From Rhipicephalus microplus (taxonomy: Eukaryota; Arthropoda; Arachnida; Ixodida; Ixodidae), in NCBI RefSeq assembly GCF_043290135.1, contig NC_134701.1, positions 102,398,702 to 102,462,701 of the forward strand: a stretch of 64,000 bases of DNA. Reading direction: 5' to 3'. Each line of letters starts with the position of its first letter. The stretch's first letter is position 1. The notes below the pieces were generated by a model. That model ran no database searches and was not told where the DNA came from. It saw nothing but the letters and a program-made list of their open reading frames with translations. The position numbers were made by a program, and so were the translations under genes. Shown here piece by piece: positions 1 to 10,650 of this stretch.

Positions 1-792
1 GTCTTGTATAGAAAGGTGACGGATGCCGCAGACATTTCACTAATTCAGGAAGATCTTAATAACATAACTAAATGGTGTCAATTATGGCGTATGGAATTAA
101 ACGTTAGAAAATGCAAAAGTATGAGGATTTCCAGTGCTGAAGTGACTTCCCCTACTTACACACTTAATAACATCCCACTAGAATGCGTAACATCGTACAA
201 ATACTTGGGTGTCCATATTACCAATAACCTTTCATGGAAAACTCATATTGATTACATAGCCACCAAGGCCACTAGCACATTAGGATATTTTCGCCGGAAG
301 TTTCCTCAAGCGCCATCTTCATTAAAACTACTACTGTACACAACTTTCATTCGTCCGAAGCTTGAGTATGCATCGTCAGTATGGGACACCGGATATCAGA
401 ACCACATAAAATTACTAGAAAAAATACAAAATCGCTCAGTCCGCTTCATTTTAAACAATTACCAAAGAACTGCGAGTGTTACTAACATGAAAGACATTCT
501 ACACCTTCCATTGCTATCACATCGCCGAAAACTATCTCGACTCTATCTTTTCCATAAAATCTACTACCACAATTCATATTTACATTCTATGCTTCTTCAG
601 CCACCGCCGTACATTTCATCCCGCATCGACCATCGCCAAAAGGTAAACATTCCACACAGCAACACCGTCGGCTTTTCACACTCATTTCTCCCCACAACGA
701 CCAGAGACTGGAACAATCTGCCTGCATCACTCACAAGCATAACTAACACCAATAATTTCAAAATCGCACTTCGAAGTTTCATTTCGAGTTAA
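1..792 (+). CDS. LINE reverse transcriptase, C-terminal part (partial)
   Basis: The frame is open from the first base to a TAA at 790-792, about 263 codons, with no true start inside the window. It matches the thumb and C-terminal region of CR1/Jockey-type reverse transcriptases. Visible signatures are WCQLWRMELNVRKCKSM near residues 27-43, YKYLGVHITNNLSWKTHI near 66-83, a KLEYASSVWD block near 119-128, and a closing RDWNNLPASL near 235. The catalytic FADD box would lie just upstream of the window. No internal stop is present, so this copy decayed little. Clade assignment (CR1 versus Jockey) is inference from these short motifs. Confidence 0.82.
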   Translation, partial: VLYRKVTDAADISLIQEDLNNITKWCQLWRMELNVRKCKSMRISSAEVTSPTYTLNNIPLECVTSYKYLGVHITNNLSWKTHIDYIATKATSTLGYFRRKFPQAPSSLKLLLYTTFIRPKLEYASSVWDTGYQNHIKLLEKIQNRSVRFILNNYQRTASVTNMKDILHLPLLSHRRKLSRLYLFHKIYYHNSYLHSMLLQPPPYISSRIDHRQKVNIPHSNTVGFSHSFLPTTTRDWNNLPASLTSITNTNNFKIALRSFISS

Positions 793-1128
793 CATCGTTC
801 AGTGTTTGTTTTCATACCTTTAATTTTTTTTTTTTTTTTTTTTTTCATTATATCTCTTTTGGCAGTGCATCCAATGATAAAATCTTGTAATTCTTCCAGG
901 ACAGTCCAGTGTTTTGATTGCTGTGTTATTCATTTTGGTTCATTGGCCTTTGTTCTTGTAACTGATATTTGTTTAAAGTGTCATCGTGATAATTCATTTC
1001 TGTATTTTTAAAACTATAACCAAGTTTTTATTTAAGTTATTATTACGTGTTATCTTTCTTCTTTGCCCCTCCCCTCTTCAATGTACGTTTGTACCCTGAG
1101 GGTATTTGAAATAAATAAATAAATAAAT
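1..1128 (+). mobile_element. CR1/Jockey-like LINE, 3' part
   Basis: This is the 3' end of a non-LTR retrotransposon that begins outside the window. It holds the end of the reverse transcriptase gene (to 792), a T-rich 3' UTR with a long T run at about 824-845, and a terminal AAAT-type simple repeat at 1109-1128. The same ending, GAAATAAATAAATAAAT, closes a second LINE fragment at 57733-57756, so the tail is a family feature. No target duplication can be judged because the 5' side is missing. Confidence 0.85.
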
Positions 1129-1298
1129 CTCTTTTCACAAGCAGCGAGAACGAAGACCGGCTATCCAGAGTGTCAATGACATGGCCGAGGATATGCATCC
1201 CCCCACCCCCACCCCCCCGTCACGTCTGAGTGCGGCCCAGCGAAGTCGCTTCCTAGAAGGGAGTGAGCCTTGTCTCTTGATCCAAATAAAGTTCTTGG

Positions 1299-1330
<32 letters not shown>

Positions 1331-1332
1331 CC
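1299..1332. repeat. (TGCC)n microsatellite
   Basis: About eight perfect TGCC units in a row, read directly from the sequence. Confidence 0.97.
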
Positions 1333-1814
1333 AGTACAGGCACCTTTCTTCAGACTATAAAAAGAGCTTGCTTAGTTTTGTGGTAGAAAACTCGGCTGCC
1401 GCTCAGAATGTTTCAGTAAGTTTCCATCTCGGACCGTGACTTTGCATTTTGCGTCCGGTTGATTTTTCTTTCGCCGAAAACACGCGTTCTTCTGGGACAG
1501 GAACTCTCTACCGCTATCGCGTTGAGATTTTCCATTTCTGTCCTGCATTCGCCTGAGTTCATAATGACTGTTTAATAAGTATATATTATACCTGTCCTTC
1601 ATACCTACACAACAAGACAAATGGCAAGCAGATATGAGGTAAACATGACAGAGAGAAATAGTGCTCATTACATTTCTATATTTACAACTTTCTTGACATA
1701 CGGAGAGCCAGTTCATGTAATTCAGAACATGCCCTGTTCATCGCATTCTTCTTACGTGCTTTCCTACGCCAATTTTTGTGCGTGTGAATAACTGCGTGAG
1801 CGTACAGATATCGG
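1333..1814. other. Unassigned sequence
   Basis: No coding signature, tRNA or recognised repeat. A minus-strand open frame at 1372-1716 has no family signature and uneven composition; I do not consider it a gene. Confidence 0.5.
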
Positions 1815-1837
1815 TGATAGATGATAGATAGATAGAG

Positions 1838-1927
<90 letters not shown>
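1815..1927. repeat. (GATA)n microsatellite
   Basis: Roughly 26 GATA units with a few interruptions at the left edge (GATGATA, GAGAGATA). It produces spurious minus-strand frames of repeated Ser-Ile-Tyr-Leu. Confidence 0.97.
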
Positions 1928-1928
<1 letters not shown>

Positions 1929-2993
1929 AGCAAAGCGGAATTGCTGCTCGTCTACCTTGCGTATGCTTTATTGTGCAGGCGTGCAAAAAAAACAGATGCG
2001 TGAATGAGGCATGCTTTTTGCGTATGAGTATTCGGAGTAAACACAATCATAAGGATAAGCACGAAGTGTATAGTTTCTTTGTTAACCATAGGTAAACCTT
2101 AAAATTTAGTATACTACCACAGATAAAGTTGGACCAGAAGTTCAGTAGTCCTGCATCAGTTGTTTTAGAACCAAACGTTTCTTTTTTGGTACTTCGATAC
2201 GCGCTCACAGGTTTTCCTCGCAGTGTGTCTGTGAAGTGCGAGGGAGGCACGCTTCTCTAAACTGGAGAAACAGGACGTGACAACAAGTTAGCGAGTACCA
2301 AAGCGTTGTTGAAGCTTTCAGGCAGGTCCGCTGAGAAATTGTTTTCATCGTCATGTTAATCGCAATAAATAAAGAGAAAGCAACAAGCCAGAAGAACTTA
2401 CTAGTGTATTTTTCAGGTGACAGCTTGAGTGGTATTACACCGTGGGCTTTTGCACGACGTTTCTGGGTGGCTCAGGTTTCTACGTGTCGCCATCACTTCT
2501 CGTTTGGCCTTATTGGGTCACGTCCTCATGGGACCCAAGGAGCACGTGACAAAGCCGCCTACTGTTCATAAATTGCTGTTGCCTCAGGTCAGAAACACTT
2601 TTCATGGGGGGTTAACTTACACCTCTCTGCTAAACAGCGCTGTCGCAGAAAGTGAACTCTGGCAACAATCATTTATTCTCTTAGGTGTTGTCTTGTCTAC
2701 AGCATTACCTCCAAGCACTTCTTCATAATTTACAGATTTGCATAATGACTGTCATTTCATTGTAGTTGGCTATGGGCTTGTGCAAGCTCTTACGACCTGC
2801 CCGCGCATGCATGCACCATGATTTTCGCACCAGTGTTGCGCAATCGGGGGCCACCATTCAATTCCGAATCTATTCCGGTGAACTAGAGCTTGCCGCAATT
2901 TTCTTGCTCTGCAATCCTTGAACAAAAAAAAATTTTGATCTATTCATATTCCGGAAATATTCGGGCAGTTTAATCATTTGTGCTATTCCTCTA
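1928..2993. other. Unassigned sequence
   Basis: About 1.07 kb with short open frames only (such as 2429-2728). None shows a domain, conserved motif or credible splice context. I see no repeat boundary here. Confidence 0.5.
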
Positions 2994-3005
2994 CGTAGGA
3001 AAGGC

Positions 3006-3247
3006 ATGATTAATTGATTTGTGGGGTTTAACGTGCCAAAACCAATATATGATTATGAGAGACGTGGTAGTGAAGGGCTTCGGAAATTTCGACCACCTAG
3101 GGTTCTTTAACGTGCTTCCAAACCTGAGCACACGGGCCTACAACATTTCCGCCTCCATCGGAAATGCAGCCGCTGCAGCCGTGATTCGATCCGGCGACCT
3201 GCTGGTCAGCAGCCGAGTACCTTAGCCACTAGACTACCACGGTATGG
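3006..3247 (-). mobile_element. Ruka: Ruka-type tRNA-derived SINE
   Basis: The element reads on the minus strand. Its 5' head (3247 down to about 3180) is tRNA-like: an A-box region TGGTAGTCTAGTGGCTAAGG and a B-box region GGATCGAATCAC are spaced as in a Pol III type-2 promoter. The body contains the tick SINE sequence around GGAAATTTCGACCACC (plus strand, 3082-3097). Twelve bases, CGTAGGAAAGGC, flank it on both sides (2994-3005 and 3248-3259), a target-site duplication typical of LINE-machinery insertion. Ruka is known from Rhipicephalus appendiculatus; the match is from memory of the family. Confidence 0.88.
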
Positions 3248-3496
3248 CGTAGGAAAGGCGTCTTGGCATTTTTATCAAGTTAGGAATAAATAGCCCGTAT
3301 AGCTGATGCCATCGAATACAAATACAGAGGCTATTTGGGGTTGTATCTCGAGTAACCGCGCTTCTTATCGCACAAGGCGTGAATGAAATGAATCGGCAAC
3401 ACAGAGCACAGTCTAAAACTATTTTCTTTCAATCCGTCTTCCTTTCATACGTAAACTAAAGAAAGCGTTGCAAAAAAAACATTATGCAAGATAAAT

Positions 3497-4284
3497 AAAA
3501 ATGGCAGCATATCCACAGAGTGAATGATGGATAGTGGGGCGAAGCACCCGTCCGTCCATTCGTTCTTGCTTCCGTCCATCCATGCGTGCGTCTGTGTGGC
3601 CACCCGTGCGTGCATGCGTCTGTTCGTGCGTCCACACGTCCATCTGTACGTCCGTCCGTGCGTTCGTCCATGTATCCGCTCCTGCGTCTGTCCATGCGCC
3701 CATCTGTCCGTGCAGCCATCTGTGCGTCCGTGCATGCATCTGTCTGTGTGTCCATTAGTCCACCTATTCAACACTCCAAGTACCACCGTCTCGCATCTTT
3801 TCATCCTATATTCCTCATATAGAAGCACCGCCATCTAGCGGACATTCCAAGGACTCAACGAGAGGAGGTACACGCACACTTTCTTACGGCTTGCGCTTCG
3901 TGTCTACTTCCCACCTTTAACCACCTCGAGTTCCTGGCATATCATAGTTCCCTGTATTCGTAGCACTATGGCCCAATGATCGTTAAACGTTTCTAAAAGC
4001 TAGGATGTTACACCCAGCTAGTATAACGTAGCAACCTGTCTTCTGTGCATTGTAGAACAATAACAAATTCGCAGCGTGCGCGTTAACTAAAAGCGAAATT
4101 CTCCTGTCTCTCATTCCCCCTGAACAGCCATTGGCATGTATATTGAGCATTATCTTTTATTGTTCAACAACGCACACAAGAAATCTCTCACCGGCACACC
4201 CTTGGAGGTAAAAATGTTATGCTTGTTACACACTACTACAACGGCTACGAAGGGCGAGCGGATGCCGTTATAAGGAGCTTCACC
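3497..4284. mobile_element. Dispersed repeat with GTCC minisatellite, copy A
   Basis: This block is repeated, with moderate divergence, at 44693-45463: the same opening (GGCAGCATATCC then AGTGGGGCGAAGC), a central minisatellite, then about 500 bp of shared sequence including CTTACGGCTTGCGCTTCG and CTCTCACCGGCAC, and the same ending (ATAAGGAGCTTC). The opening AGTGGGGCGAAGC and the closing GCTTCACCCCT are inverted relative to each other, a short terminal inverted repeat. No long open frame outside the minisatellite. Probably a nonautonomous DNA transposon; the superfamily is not clear. Confidence 0.7.
3546..3765. repeat. GTCC-type minisatellite inside copy A
   Basis: A degenerate tandem array built from 4-bp GTCC/GTGC/ATCC/TGCG words, for example GTCCGTCCATTCGTTC. 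It generates overlapping spurious frames on both strands rich in Arg, Pro, Ser, Val and His. Similar arrays sit at the same internal position in the elements at 24970, 28993 and 44693. Confidence 0.85.
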
Positions 4285-4389
4285 CCTGAAAATTGGCAGA
4301 TCCCACGTAGAGTGGGAATCGATGATATGCGAAGCACAAATAATACAGCTTGATATATCACTTTAAAATCAGCACAACGTTCAACAAAA
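4285..4389. other. Short unassigned junction
   Basis: About 100 bp between the minisatellite repeat and the LINE 3' end. It includes a small inverted motif, TCCCACGTAGAGTGGGA, at about 4300-4316. Confidence 0.4.
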
Positions 4390-5476
4390 AATCAGAACAA
4401 CAAGAGAGAAGGCAGGGATGTTAACAAGGCACATGCCTGGTTTGCTACCCTACGCTGGGGGTATGGGAAAGGGGCATAAATATGAGAGAAAGAGAGAGAT
4501 AGAGGAAAGAGAAGAGAAGGAGAGAAAAAAAAGGATTGTCATTCAATGGGCCGACGCGTATGCAGCGGTGGCAACACCCAAAAGTTAAAGGTGGTCACGT
4601 AGGCCTTTAGTCCTCAAAAAGCAGAAGACAGCATTGCTTTTTGAGCTGACGAAAGGCGAGGACGGTGTTCAAGTAGAATCTGCATCGAGATTGACCAATC
4701 GTCCAATTGTCGAAATACGTCCGAAAGCTTCTGTCTTTCAGAGACAAATCGAGGGCAATGGCATATAAGATGCTCGATGTCTTCTTTGGTGGAGCAGACG
4801 TCGCATTCCGCATTGTCGGTCAATCCGATTAGGGTTGTACATGCTTTTGTGAAGGCGACCCCCAATAAAGGCGACAAAAAAGCGAACCTTTACGTCGACT
4901 AAGCCCGGATGGAGGTCGAAGTTCCAGTCGAGGGTTTATTTGGTAGAGTCTCGTGGGCCTTATGCTTGGGGTGTTCCACTCCAGCAGACACAGACTGCGT
5001 GCCAAGTGACAAAGTTGCTTTGAAGCGTCAGTCCTTGACAAAGAAATCGCAATGGTGGGCTCTTCTTGGTGCGATGTGCGAGCCGCGTTGTCTGCGGAAT
5101 TATTGCCACTGACCCCACAATGGCCAGGTAGCCACTGAAACGTGACCTCGTGGCCTGTTTCTCTGACATGGTGAAGAAGCTTGACAACTTCGTAAGTTAA
5201 CTGTTCATGGCAACCTCTTCTAAGGATTGACTTCATGCTCTGTAGAGCTGGTTTCGAGTCAGAAAACACAGCCCATTTACTCGGTCTCTGGGATTTGATG
5301 CACTCTAGGGCACCGCGCAAAGCCGCAAGTTCTGCCACAGTAGACGTAGTGACGTGCGACAGCTTAATTCGAAGAGTGATTCCTCTAGCTGCAATCACCG
5401 CCGCACCACCATACCCAGATGCTGCGGTTGAACCATCGGTGTATATGTGCACATGGTTTGTGTACATTTCGTGCAG
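4390..5476 (-). mobile_element. RNase H-type LINE, 3' portion
   Basis: Minus-strand 3' half of a non-LTR element of the RNase H-bearing (I-superfamily) type. From high to low coordinate it holds the RNase H domain, a CCHC zinc-binding C terminus and a 3' UTR with a pyrimidine-rich tract (purine-rich on the plus strand, 4474-4535). The 5' continuation lies at 15519-16205: the long transposon at 5479-15516 sits in the middle, with TA on both sides. The last bases near 4390 are the probable 3' end. Confidence 0.82.
4614..5476 (-). pseudogene. LINE RNase H domain and CCHC tail
   Basis: The frame read down from 5467 gives a type-I RNase H fold: YTDGS near residue 9-13 (first catalytic Asp), an AELAAL block near 46-51 (Glu), FSDSKPAL near 68-75 (second Asp) and WLPGHCGVSGNNSADNAA near 111-128 (last acidic site). 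Around 4829-4877 the frame must shift to reach the zinc-binding segment CDVCSTKEDIEHLICHC, so the gene is broken by at least one indel. It is the downstream continuation of the reverse transcriptase segment at 15519-16199. RNase H would remove RNA from the RNA-DNA hybrid during target-primed reverse transcription. Confidence 0.82.
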
Positions 5477-5478
5477 TA
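5477..5478. repeat. Target duplication TA, left side of long transposon copy 1
   Basis: TA at 5477-5478 pairs with TA at 15517-15518. Removing 5479-15518 rejoins the LINE reading frame exactly, which is direct evidence for a 2-bp duplication. Confidence 0.8.
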
Positions 5479-5513
5479 CACAGTAAACCGATTCTGCCCC
5501 TTAAGGGTGCAAA
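5479..5513 (+). repeat. Terminal inverted repeat, left, copy 1
   Basis: Begins CACAGTAAACCGATTCTG and runs through CCCTTAAGGGTG. Against the inverted right end (15482-15516) I count four mismatches in 35 positions. Confidence 0.85.
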
Positions 5514-5690
5514 AAGGGTGCCGACACCCTAAGCACACCCTTTGAGCACCCTATTCGCGTCTCAGCACCCTACAAGCGGAACCTAAAGGGTGAACACATC
5601 AAAAGGGTGGAAACTAGGGTGCATAAAGGGTGCAACAACTAATGGGTGCTGATGAGCACCCATTAGGGTGCACAGTCACCGACAAAGCTT
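5495..5690. repeat. Subterminal AGGGTG/CACCCT array, left, copy 1
   Basis: More than ten AGGGTG or CACCCT motifs in both orientations within about 200 bp, several as palindromes (CCCTTAAGGGTG; GCACCCATTAGGGTGC). Dense subterminal motifs are transposase-binding sites in CACTA-type elements; the same role here is inference. Confidence 0.8.
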
Positions 5691-6642
5691 TGTGAGTAAC
5701 GTGGTCATAGAGCATAACCAACAGCTTTTAGATGTCTAGTGGTTAGACACCATGGTCTCATTAATAGCCCCACCGCAGTAACTGATATCTGAATAGCGAT
5801 AATGCCCGGCTGAACGTAAGTTCTGCACTGGTTCTTGCATTCTTGCTGCCTCTTTCTCGTCACCTCACGGCCGGCGCTGACCAAGCCATGCGCTACAAGC
5901 TCACTAGCCAATGGCAGAGTACGCAGCTTGTAGAGCTACAACAGGATTGTGACTTACACATATCCTCGTTTGCGCCTAACACTGAAAACACAGCTTCGTC
6001 CATGACAGTATATATAAATCATACATTTGTTGATGCAAAGAAATACAAACCAACAAGACCGTGGTAGATAAAACAGTTTTTGTGTTGTACAAATATTTGT
6101 TAACCTTACAATGTATCAGTTGACACGTGTTACCAATTTTTATGGCGGGCTATGGACTTTGACGTTCTAATATTATAACATTAAAGAAACGTTTTCTTGA
6201 TTTTGTTCATAGAAATATTCTTCAAAGCAAGTTGAAATGAGCCTTGACTAAAACATTTTCCTAAAGAAAATTCACTAAAGACAGCTAAAATATTGTTTGC
6301 CAACTAATAGGCTTATTTTGATGTGACAAATTTTGCTTGCTGCCTGTACTTTGTACTAATATACAACCGCTTTTATACTGTTTTTAACAGCCAACTTAAC
6401 CACTCAACCAATGTACAGATGTTAACAAGGTATCGGTATAAGAAATACACAAGCAAGCAAACGTTTCAAATTTCGCGCGCTCTTTCACATTTCAAATTTC
6501 GCGCAATTACGCGTAATGCGATTTTGTCATTTTCAAAAGTAAAAAATATTCTATGCATTATGCACTAGCGTATCTTCTATCTTCACTATTTTTTACCTAA
6601 AATTTAAGCAGAAATAATTTATTTACTTATCATATAAAAATT
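5691..6642. other. Interior of long transposon, no gene seen
   Basis: AT-rich sequence matched by copy 2 at 23669-24620. Short frames (for example 5843-6067) persist in both copies only because the DNA is nearly identical. Confidence 0.5.
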
Positions 6643-6981
6643 ATGTGCGCAAATGCGGATCGGTGGCGTCAGCAGGACAGAAATGGCGGCATCTTCCTGG
6701 AGGCCGCAACGGCCGTGTGCCGAGCGTTTAAAGTCGATTTTTTATGTTGTTCAAAGTGTACTTGCGCTGTGTTTCGTGTTCTGTCGGTGCTGCTTGTTAC
6801 GAAGACGCACTATACTCAAGAGAGGACCGGCTGCTTTGTACCGTCGAGTGCTCGCCAAACTAAAAAGGTAGGTGGATGTTTCTGCTGTCGACGCTTTGTT
6901 TTTTGCTTCTCCGGCCAGGCCGCGGCGTGCCCGATCCAGGCTGTTATGCTCCTCCCGCGGTTAACACCGAAAGCGCTATAG
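6643..6981 (+). CDS. Conserved 112-codon frame in long transposon (hypothetical)
   Basis: An ATG-started frame ends at TAG in 6979-6981, and its counterpart in copy 2 (23330-23668, minus) is intact with about six changes. It is Cys-rich and has no recognised domain. The surrounding 6640-7330 region is unusually CpG-rich for the element, like a promoter and first exon. A competing frame (6653-6871) is broken in copy 2. A splice-donor-like AAAAAGGTAGGT near 6867-6878 occurs in both copies, so the true exon could end there. It might be the first exon of a gene carried by the element, or chance. I cannot assign a function. Confidence 0.3.
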   Translation: MCANADRWRQQDRNGGIFLEAATAVCRAFKVDFLCCSKCTCAVFRVLSVLLVTKTHYTQERTGCFVPSSARQTKKVGGCFCCRRFVFCFSGQAAACPIQAVMLLPRLTPKAL

Positions 6982-8741
6982 TATAATAACGTTGTGAACT
7001 AAGGTTTTTCTAGCTGGTAGACGATAAGTGAGTTTTTATTAACGTAGCGAGCCTGCTGGCGTGTCTGATTTCATTAGGCTCAAGTCTAAGCGCAGGGACG
7101 TTACGCGCGGATGAATTTTTTCTGTGGGGAAGGAGGTTAAAGCAATGTGCGCTGTGATGCTGTGAGTCGGCGGGCGATGCTCTTCACGCTATGAATCACA
7201 ATATTTTTGCAATGCCGTCGGACGCCGTTCGGGGAAGGCGCATGGAAGCCGTAAGCGTCGTCTGTGTGTCGCGTGCGTTGGAGTATTCCGGTGATTCGCG
7301 TTGAATTAGATCTTTGCGTATTTAATTTAGAAGAATGGAGAAGAATAACGTGGTGTCCGCGTTGGTTTTTACGCGGCCTTGTTCATTTTCTGTGCCAAAG
7401 AAGTATATGAAGAAAGTTTTATATGTTACGCGTCCTCTTTTCAACAGCTACATGATCATTAAATGTGTGTGACTACTATAAGGTTAGATGTGTTTTCCTG
7501 TGTGACCAAATGTGTTTGCATCCACCGGGCACGTATAATAATCAATTACCATGATATTCAGCTTAATTAAGTGTGCGTAAACTTGACACAGCGTGCTGTA
7601 GGTGCGGTTTTCAAAGCGTGCAATTACGCCTGGGTCAATACATTTTCTCTATGAGTGGCCGAATAGCCGTACCTTAGCTGTGCAAACGCTAGGTTGAGCA
7701 GTAGTTCACTCGTTCGAGTGCAATTTTGGTGGTACTGCTTGTTAACCCCTGCTCACATATCATTGCATTCTTCTGGTTTGTAAAAGAATTGTGGGCGCTG
7801 CAGCCCGCCTTGGAGTTAAAACTGCCGAATACCTATACGTCTACAAACATTCTAAAACTAAGTTCTACCAAAAGTTCCAATGACACTTTCGAATACAAGT
7901 GTAACGCTTCATCTGATATCATAAATTCTTTATGACCTCGCTGCAGATTTACAAGTGACCTGTGATATGTGCAGTGTATGAATGCCTAATTTATTGCTCA
8001 AAACACAATAAGGTTATACATCACAGTATGCGTGCCAAATGCATGCATATGTTGCTGCTGACGTGCAAACTTAGACATTGTATTTATCTAAGAATGAACA
8101 AATCTTAACTGCCGTCTTTTGAAGGTGTACGCATCAGACTAATTGAATAATATCAAAAATAATGTTCACCAAGTGATTGTTGTTTATTGCCTTGCACCAA
8201 CGTCACTAAAACCGCCTTGTTGGTACTTAGACCACATGGTAGGATGCAAGATTCATGACGTCATATTGAATGTTAATGTCACATGATATGCAAGGTAAAT
8301 TGTTATTAGCATACAGAGGCCAATAACGTTATTGTCTCATCGTTATCATAATGAAGCAGGTTAGGCAATATGTGATTCTGCTGCCTTTACGTCATGTTGG
8401 GAAACCATTACGTTATGTAGCTATCTGCAGTGTCCGAGATCCTGGTTGCCGGTAAATATTGCAGAAGCTTGCCTGCTTCATTGTGATGGCATGGGGTTCA
8501 AGATTGATGTTTTGTCTTAGCATTTCCACTTTTCCTCCCCTATGGTCATTAGACAGCTTGTGCTGTTTGATTAGAAGTGAGGAGTAGTGCCTTTTTAGCC
8601 AACCAGAACAATTTAGATCAATGATCACTATGAAGCAGCACACAATGTTCATTTAGTGAACTCAATTTCAGGCAAATTATAAACGTCCGAATGTTAGCCG
8701 ATTGAAGGAAGCTTTATTCGTTGAACTCATGAGAATAAATG
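6982..8741. other. Interior of long transposon, no gene seen
   Basis: About 1.76 kb, AT-rich apart from the CpG-rich start. It aligns with 21591-23329 in copy 2. I see no domain, RNA or nested repeat. Confidence 0.5.
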
Positions 8742-8823
8742 GTAGAGAAGGAAAGGCAGGGAGGTTAGCCGGACCAGCAAAGACGGTCTATCACCCTACA
8801 CGGGGGAACAGGGAGATTGAAGT
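8742..8823 (-). mobile_element. LINE 3' tail remnant in copy 1
   Basis: Read on the minus strand, this short block resembles the 3' UTR of the RNase H-type LINE at 4390-4545: a CCC-rich start, GTGTAGGGTGATAGACC, then GCTAACCTCCCTGCCTTTCC. The equivalent at 21508-21590 in copy 2 shows it was present before the copies separated. Confidence 0.45.
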
Positions 8824-9020
8824 CTTGTCGGAGTGGTCTGGTCGCTAAGGTACTCGGTTTCTAACTCGAAGGTCGCAGGATGATATTCCGGCCTTGCTGG
8901 CTGCTTTTTCAATAAAGGTGAAAATGCTGTAGGCCTGTGTTCTCAGATTTGTGTGCACGTTAAAGAATCCCAGGTGGTCGAAATTTCTGGAGCCCTCCAC
9001 TACCTTGGTAAAAAATTCAT
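8824..9020 (+). mobile_element. Ruka: Truncated Ruka-like SINE in copy 1
   Basis: Plus-strand tRNA-like head with A-box-like GTGGTCTGGTCGCTAAGG, then a body that ends near the inverted GGAGGGCTCC segment. The B-box is degraded (GGATGATATTCC), so Pol III transcription is unlikely. It is shared with copy 2 (21300-21502, minus) and therefore older than the copy split. The distal body present in the 3006-3247 copy is missing. Confidence 0.7.
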
Positions 9021-9095
9021 GTATCAGTATTGCTTTAATTTTATGCTTTATCTGCAGTGGATGCATATGCGCATACGGACATGTATATGTAGTGG

Positions 9096-10650
9096 AATTG
9101 CAATTTTACGGTATAAAATATTCATATGGTGCATATTGCATGGCATTTTTTTATTTACTTAAGAAACATATCACATTGGTATCATAACTACAGAAATGCA
9201 AATGTGCCTCTATGGATGCACTCGTGCATATATTTGGTCAGCTTCAAGAAAAGAATTTATCGATTGCAGGCAACAGCATTGCTCACACATGCTTATCTCT
9301 TAATTACGTGCAGTCGATACAGCTAAAAGGGGGTGTCTTCATCTAAAAGTTCTAACTTCATCTTCGTGCATGAGTGAGCTATAAAGGTGAATGAAAATTC
9401 ACATGTATGACATCGACATGAAAAGCTCGGCAGCAGCATGTTTTTCGTTGTATTTATACTGCAGCATGCCCTTTTTGTATTTCTCAGTTGCGTGCCACTA
9501 AATATATGTTGGCCATGCGTTTCTAGCCATTCACTGCAATTCGGCAAGCAGCGCAAGCAGTCTAGACAAACCTCACAAAAATAATTTTTTTTGCACTGGT
9601 GCAGAAATTCTTCGGCACGGTCTGTCATTTCATTTGAGTGAGGCTGCTCAAGGAAATTTCCTGACAAGGTCAAGGAGCCCAAGCACCAGCGAACTCTGAA
9701 CCATTGTTTCAAGCATCAGCTCTGTTCCACCTGCTTATGCGCTGTGCCTTACCAAGCTACTGGACGCTGCCTACTTATATGAAGTGCTCTTCATATTCTC
9801 CTCAGTTTGGCAGCAGTGTGTGTGGTCTTCACAGTGCTTGCCAAAATCAATTTTGCACTGGTGAGACACTTATTTCTTGCTTTAATTGTGTTAGTATTAC
9901 TGCATGCACTCCTGCCAAGCAAGAGTACTAATGTTTCCTGTGAATTGTTTGTCATGGTAAACAGAGGATTTCAAGCACAAAATTTATACTGAACTTTGGT
10001 CCTTCAAGAAGTGTGGAACGAAGGTGGTGACAGTGTCAACGCGCTCTCTTTAGAAATAAAGGCTTTGCATGAAAAGCCTGTCACACCTTGAAACAGGCAC
10101 AAAAAACTTCCAGGTGAAAATAAGCAACTTCAGATGAAAATTGAAGAATTTACACTGTATTCAAGGTTGAACTATCCAACATCAAAGGCGTTTCAGATGA
10201 GGGTTTTCTTTTGACGCTGTCCGAAATTTTTGGGCGATGATGGAAAAACCATTACTCGTGATGATATTGACACTGCAGACAGAGCAGACAGAGTAGGAAC
10301 AAACAAGCCTAGTTTGAAAAAAAATAGTAGTGCAATATGAACGATGTTACAAATGAAATGTTCTGGATAGTGGCCTTTCCTTTTAGATCAAGTAGTCCTA
10401 TTTATGTCAACGAACACTCGACAAGACAAGGTAAGCAGTTAGTGAGAGCACGAATGCAAAAAAAAACAAGTTGGATGGAGGTTCATTTGGATGCAAAGCA
10501 CAAAATTTATAGCAAAAAAAAAGTGGAAACATTAGCAATTTTAAAGACTGCCTTCTTAAAAGATCTGGCAAAACGCTGTGTTGATGCCTTCAGAGCCACA
10601 CTTTTCTTGAGCTTGCAATATCAGTAAACTATGACTGACATGGCAGAATT
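9096..10650. other. Segment found only in copy 1
   Basis: Copy 2 has only about 50 bp of simple filler at the matching point (21183-21232). The filler repeats pieces of its own flank, which suggests that copy 2 lost this block. The block contains the FP/ORF1-like remnant at 10030-10627 and a 129-codon minus-strand frame (9323-9712) with no recognised motif. Confidence 0.6.
10030..10627 (+). pseudogene. Decayed ORF1/FP-domain-like gene
   Basis: Pieces in different frames follow the order of LINE ORF1 proteins with a coiled coil and a baculovirus FP-like C-terminal domain: a Lys/Glu-rich helix ending in YSRLN (about 10110-10180), then TITRDDIDTADRADRVG (about 10248-10298), then SSPIYVNEHSTRQGKQL (from about 10390) and a Lys-rich stretch around KIYSKKKVET. 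Only the last part (10337-10627) is one open frame. Upstream stops and frameshifts make it a pseudogene. It may be a stranded LINE ORF1 or cargo acquired by the transposon. The family call rests on motif memory. Confidence 0.45.

Noticed and set aside
1682..2046. Minus-strand frames of repeated Ser-Ile-Tyr-Leu
   Set aside because: Translation of the (GATA)n microsatellite; no coding evidence.
3445..3838. Several long overlapping frames on both strands rich in Arg, His, Val and Ser
   Set aside because: The GTCC-word minisatellite leaves few stop codons in any frame. The same happens at 24992-25566, 28847-29339 and 44535-45014.
5495..5690. CCCTTAAGGG repeats as interstitial telomeric DNA
   Set aside because: The arthropod telomere repeat is TTAGG. 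These motifs are palindromic, irregularly spaced and tied to transposon ends.
5705..5760. A-box-like TGTCTAGTGGTTAGAC as a tRNA gene
   Set aside because: No B box at the right distance and no cloverleaf could be drawn.
5705..5911. 68-codon minus frame also open in copy 2 (24403-24609)
   Set aside because: The whole element is nearly identical between copies, so a shared short frame is expected; no motif.
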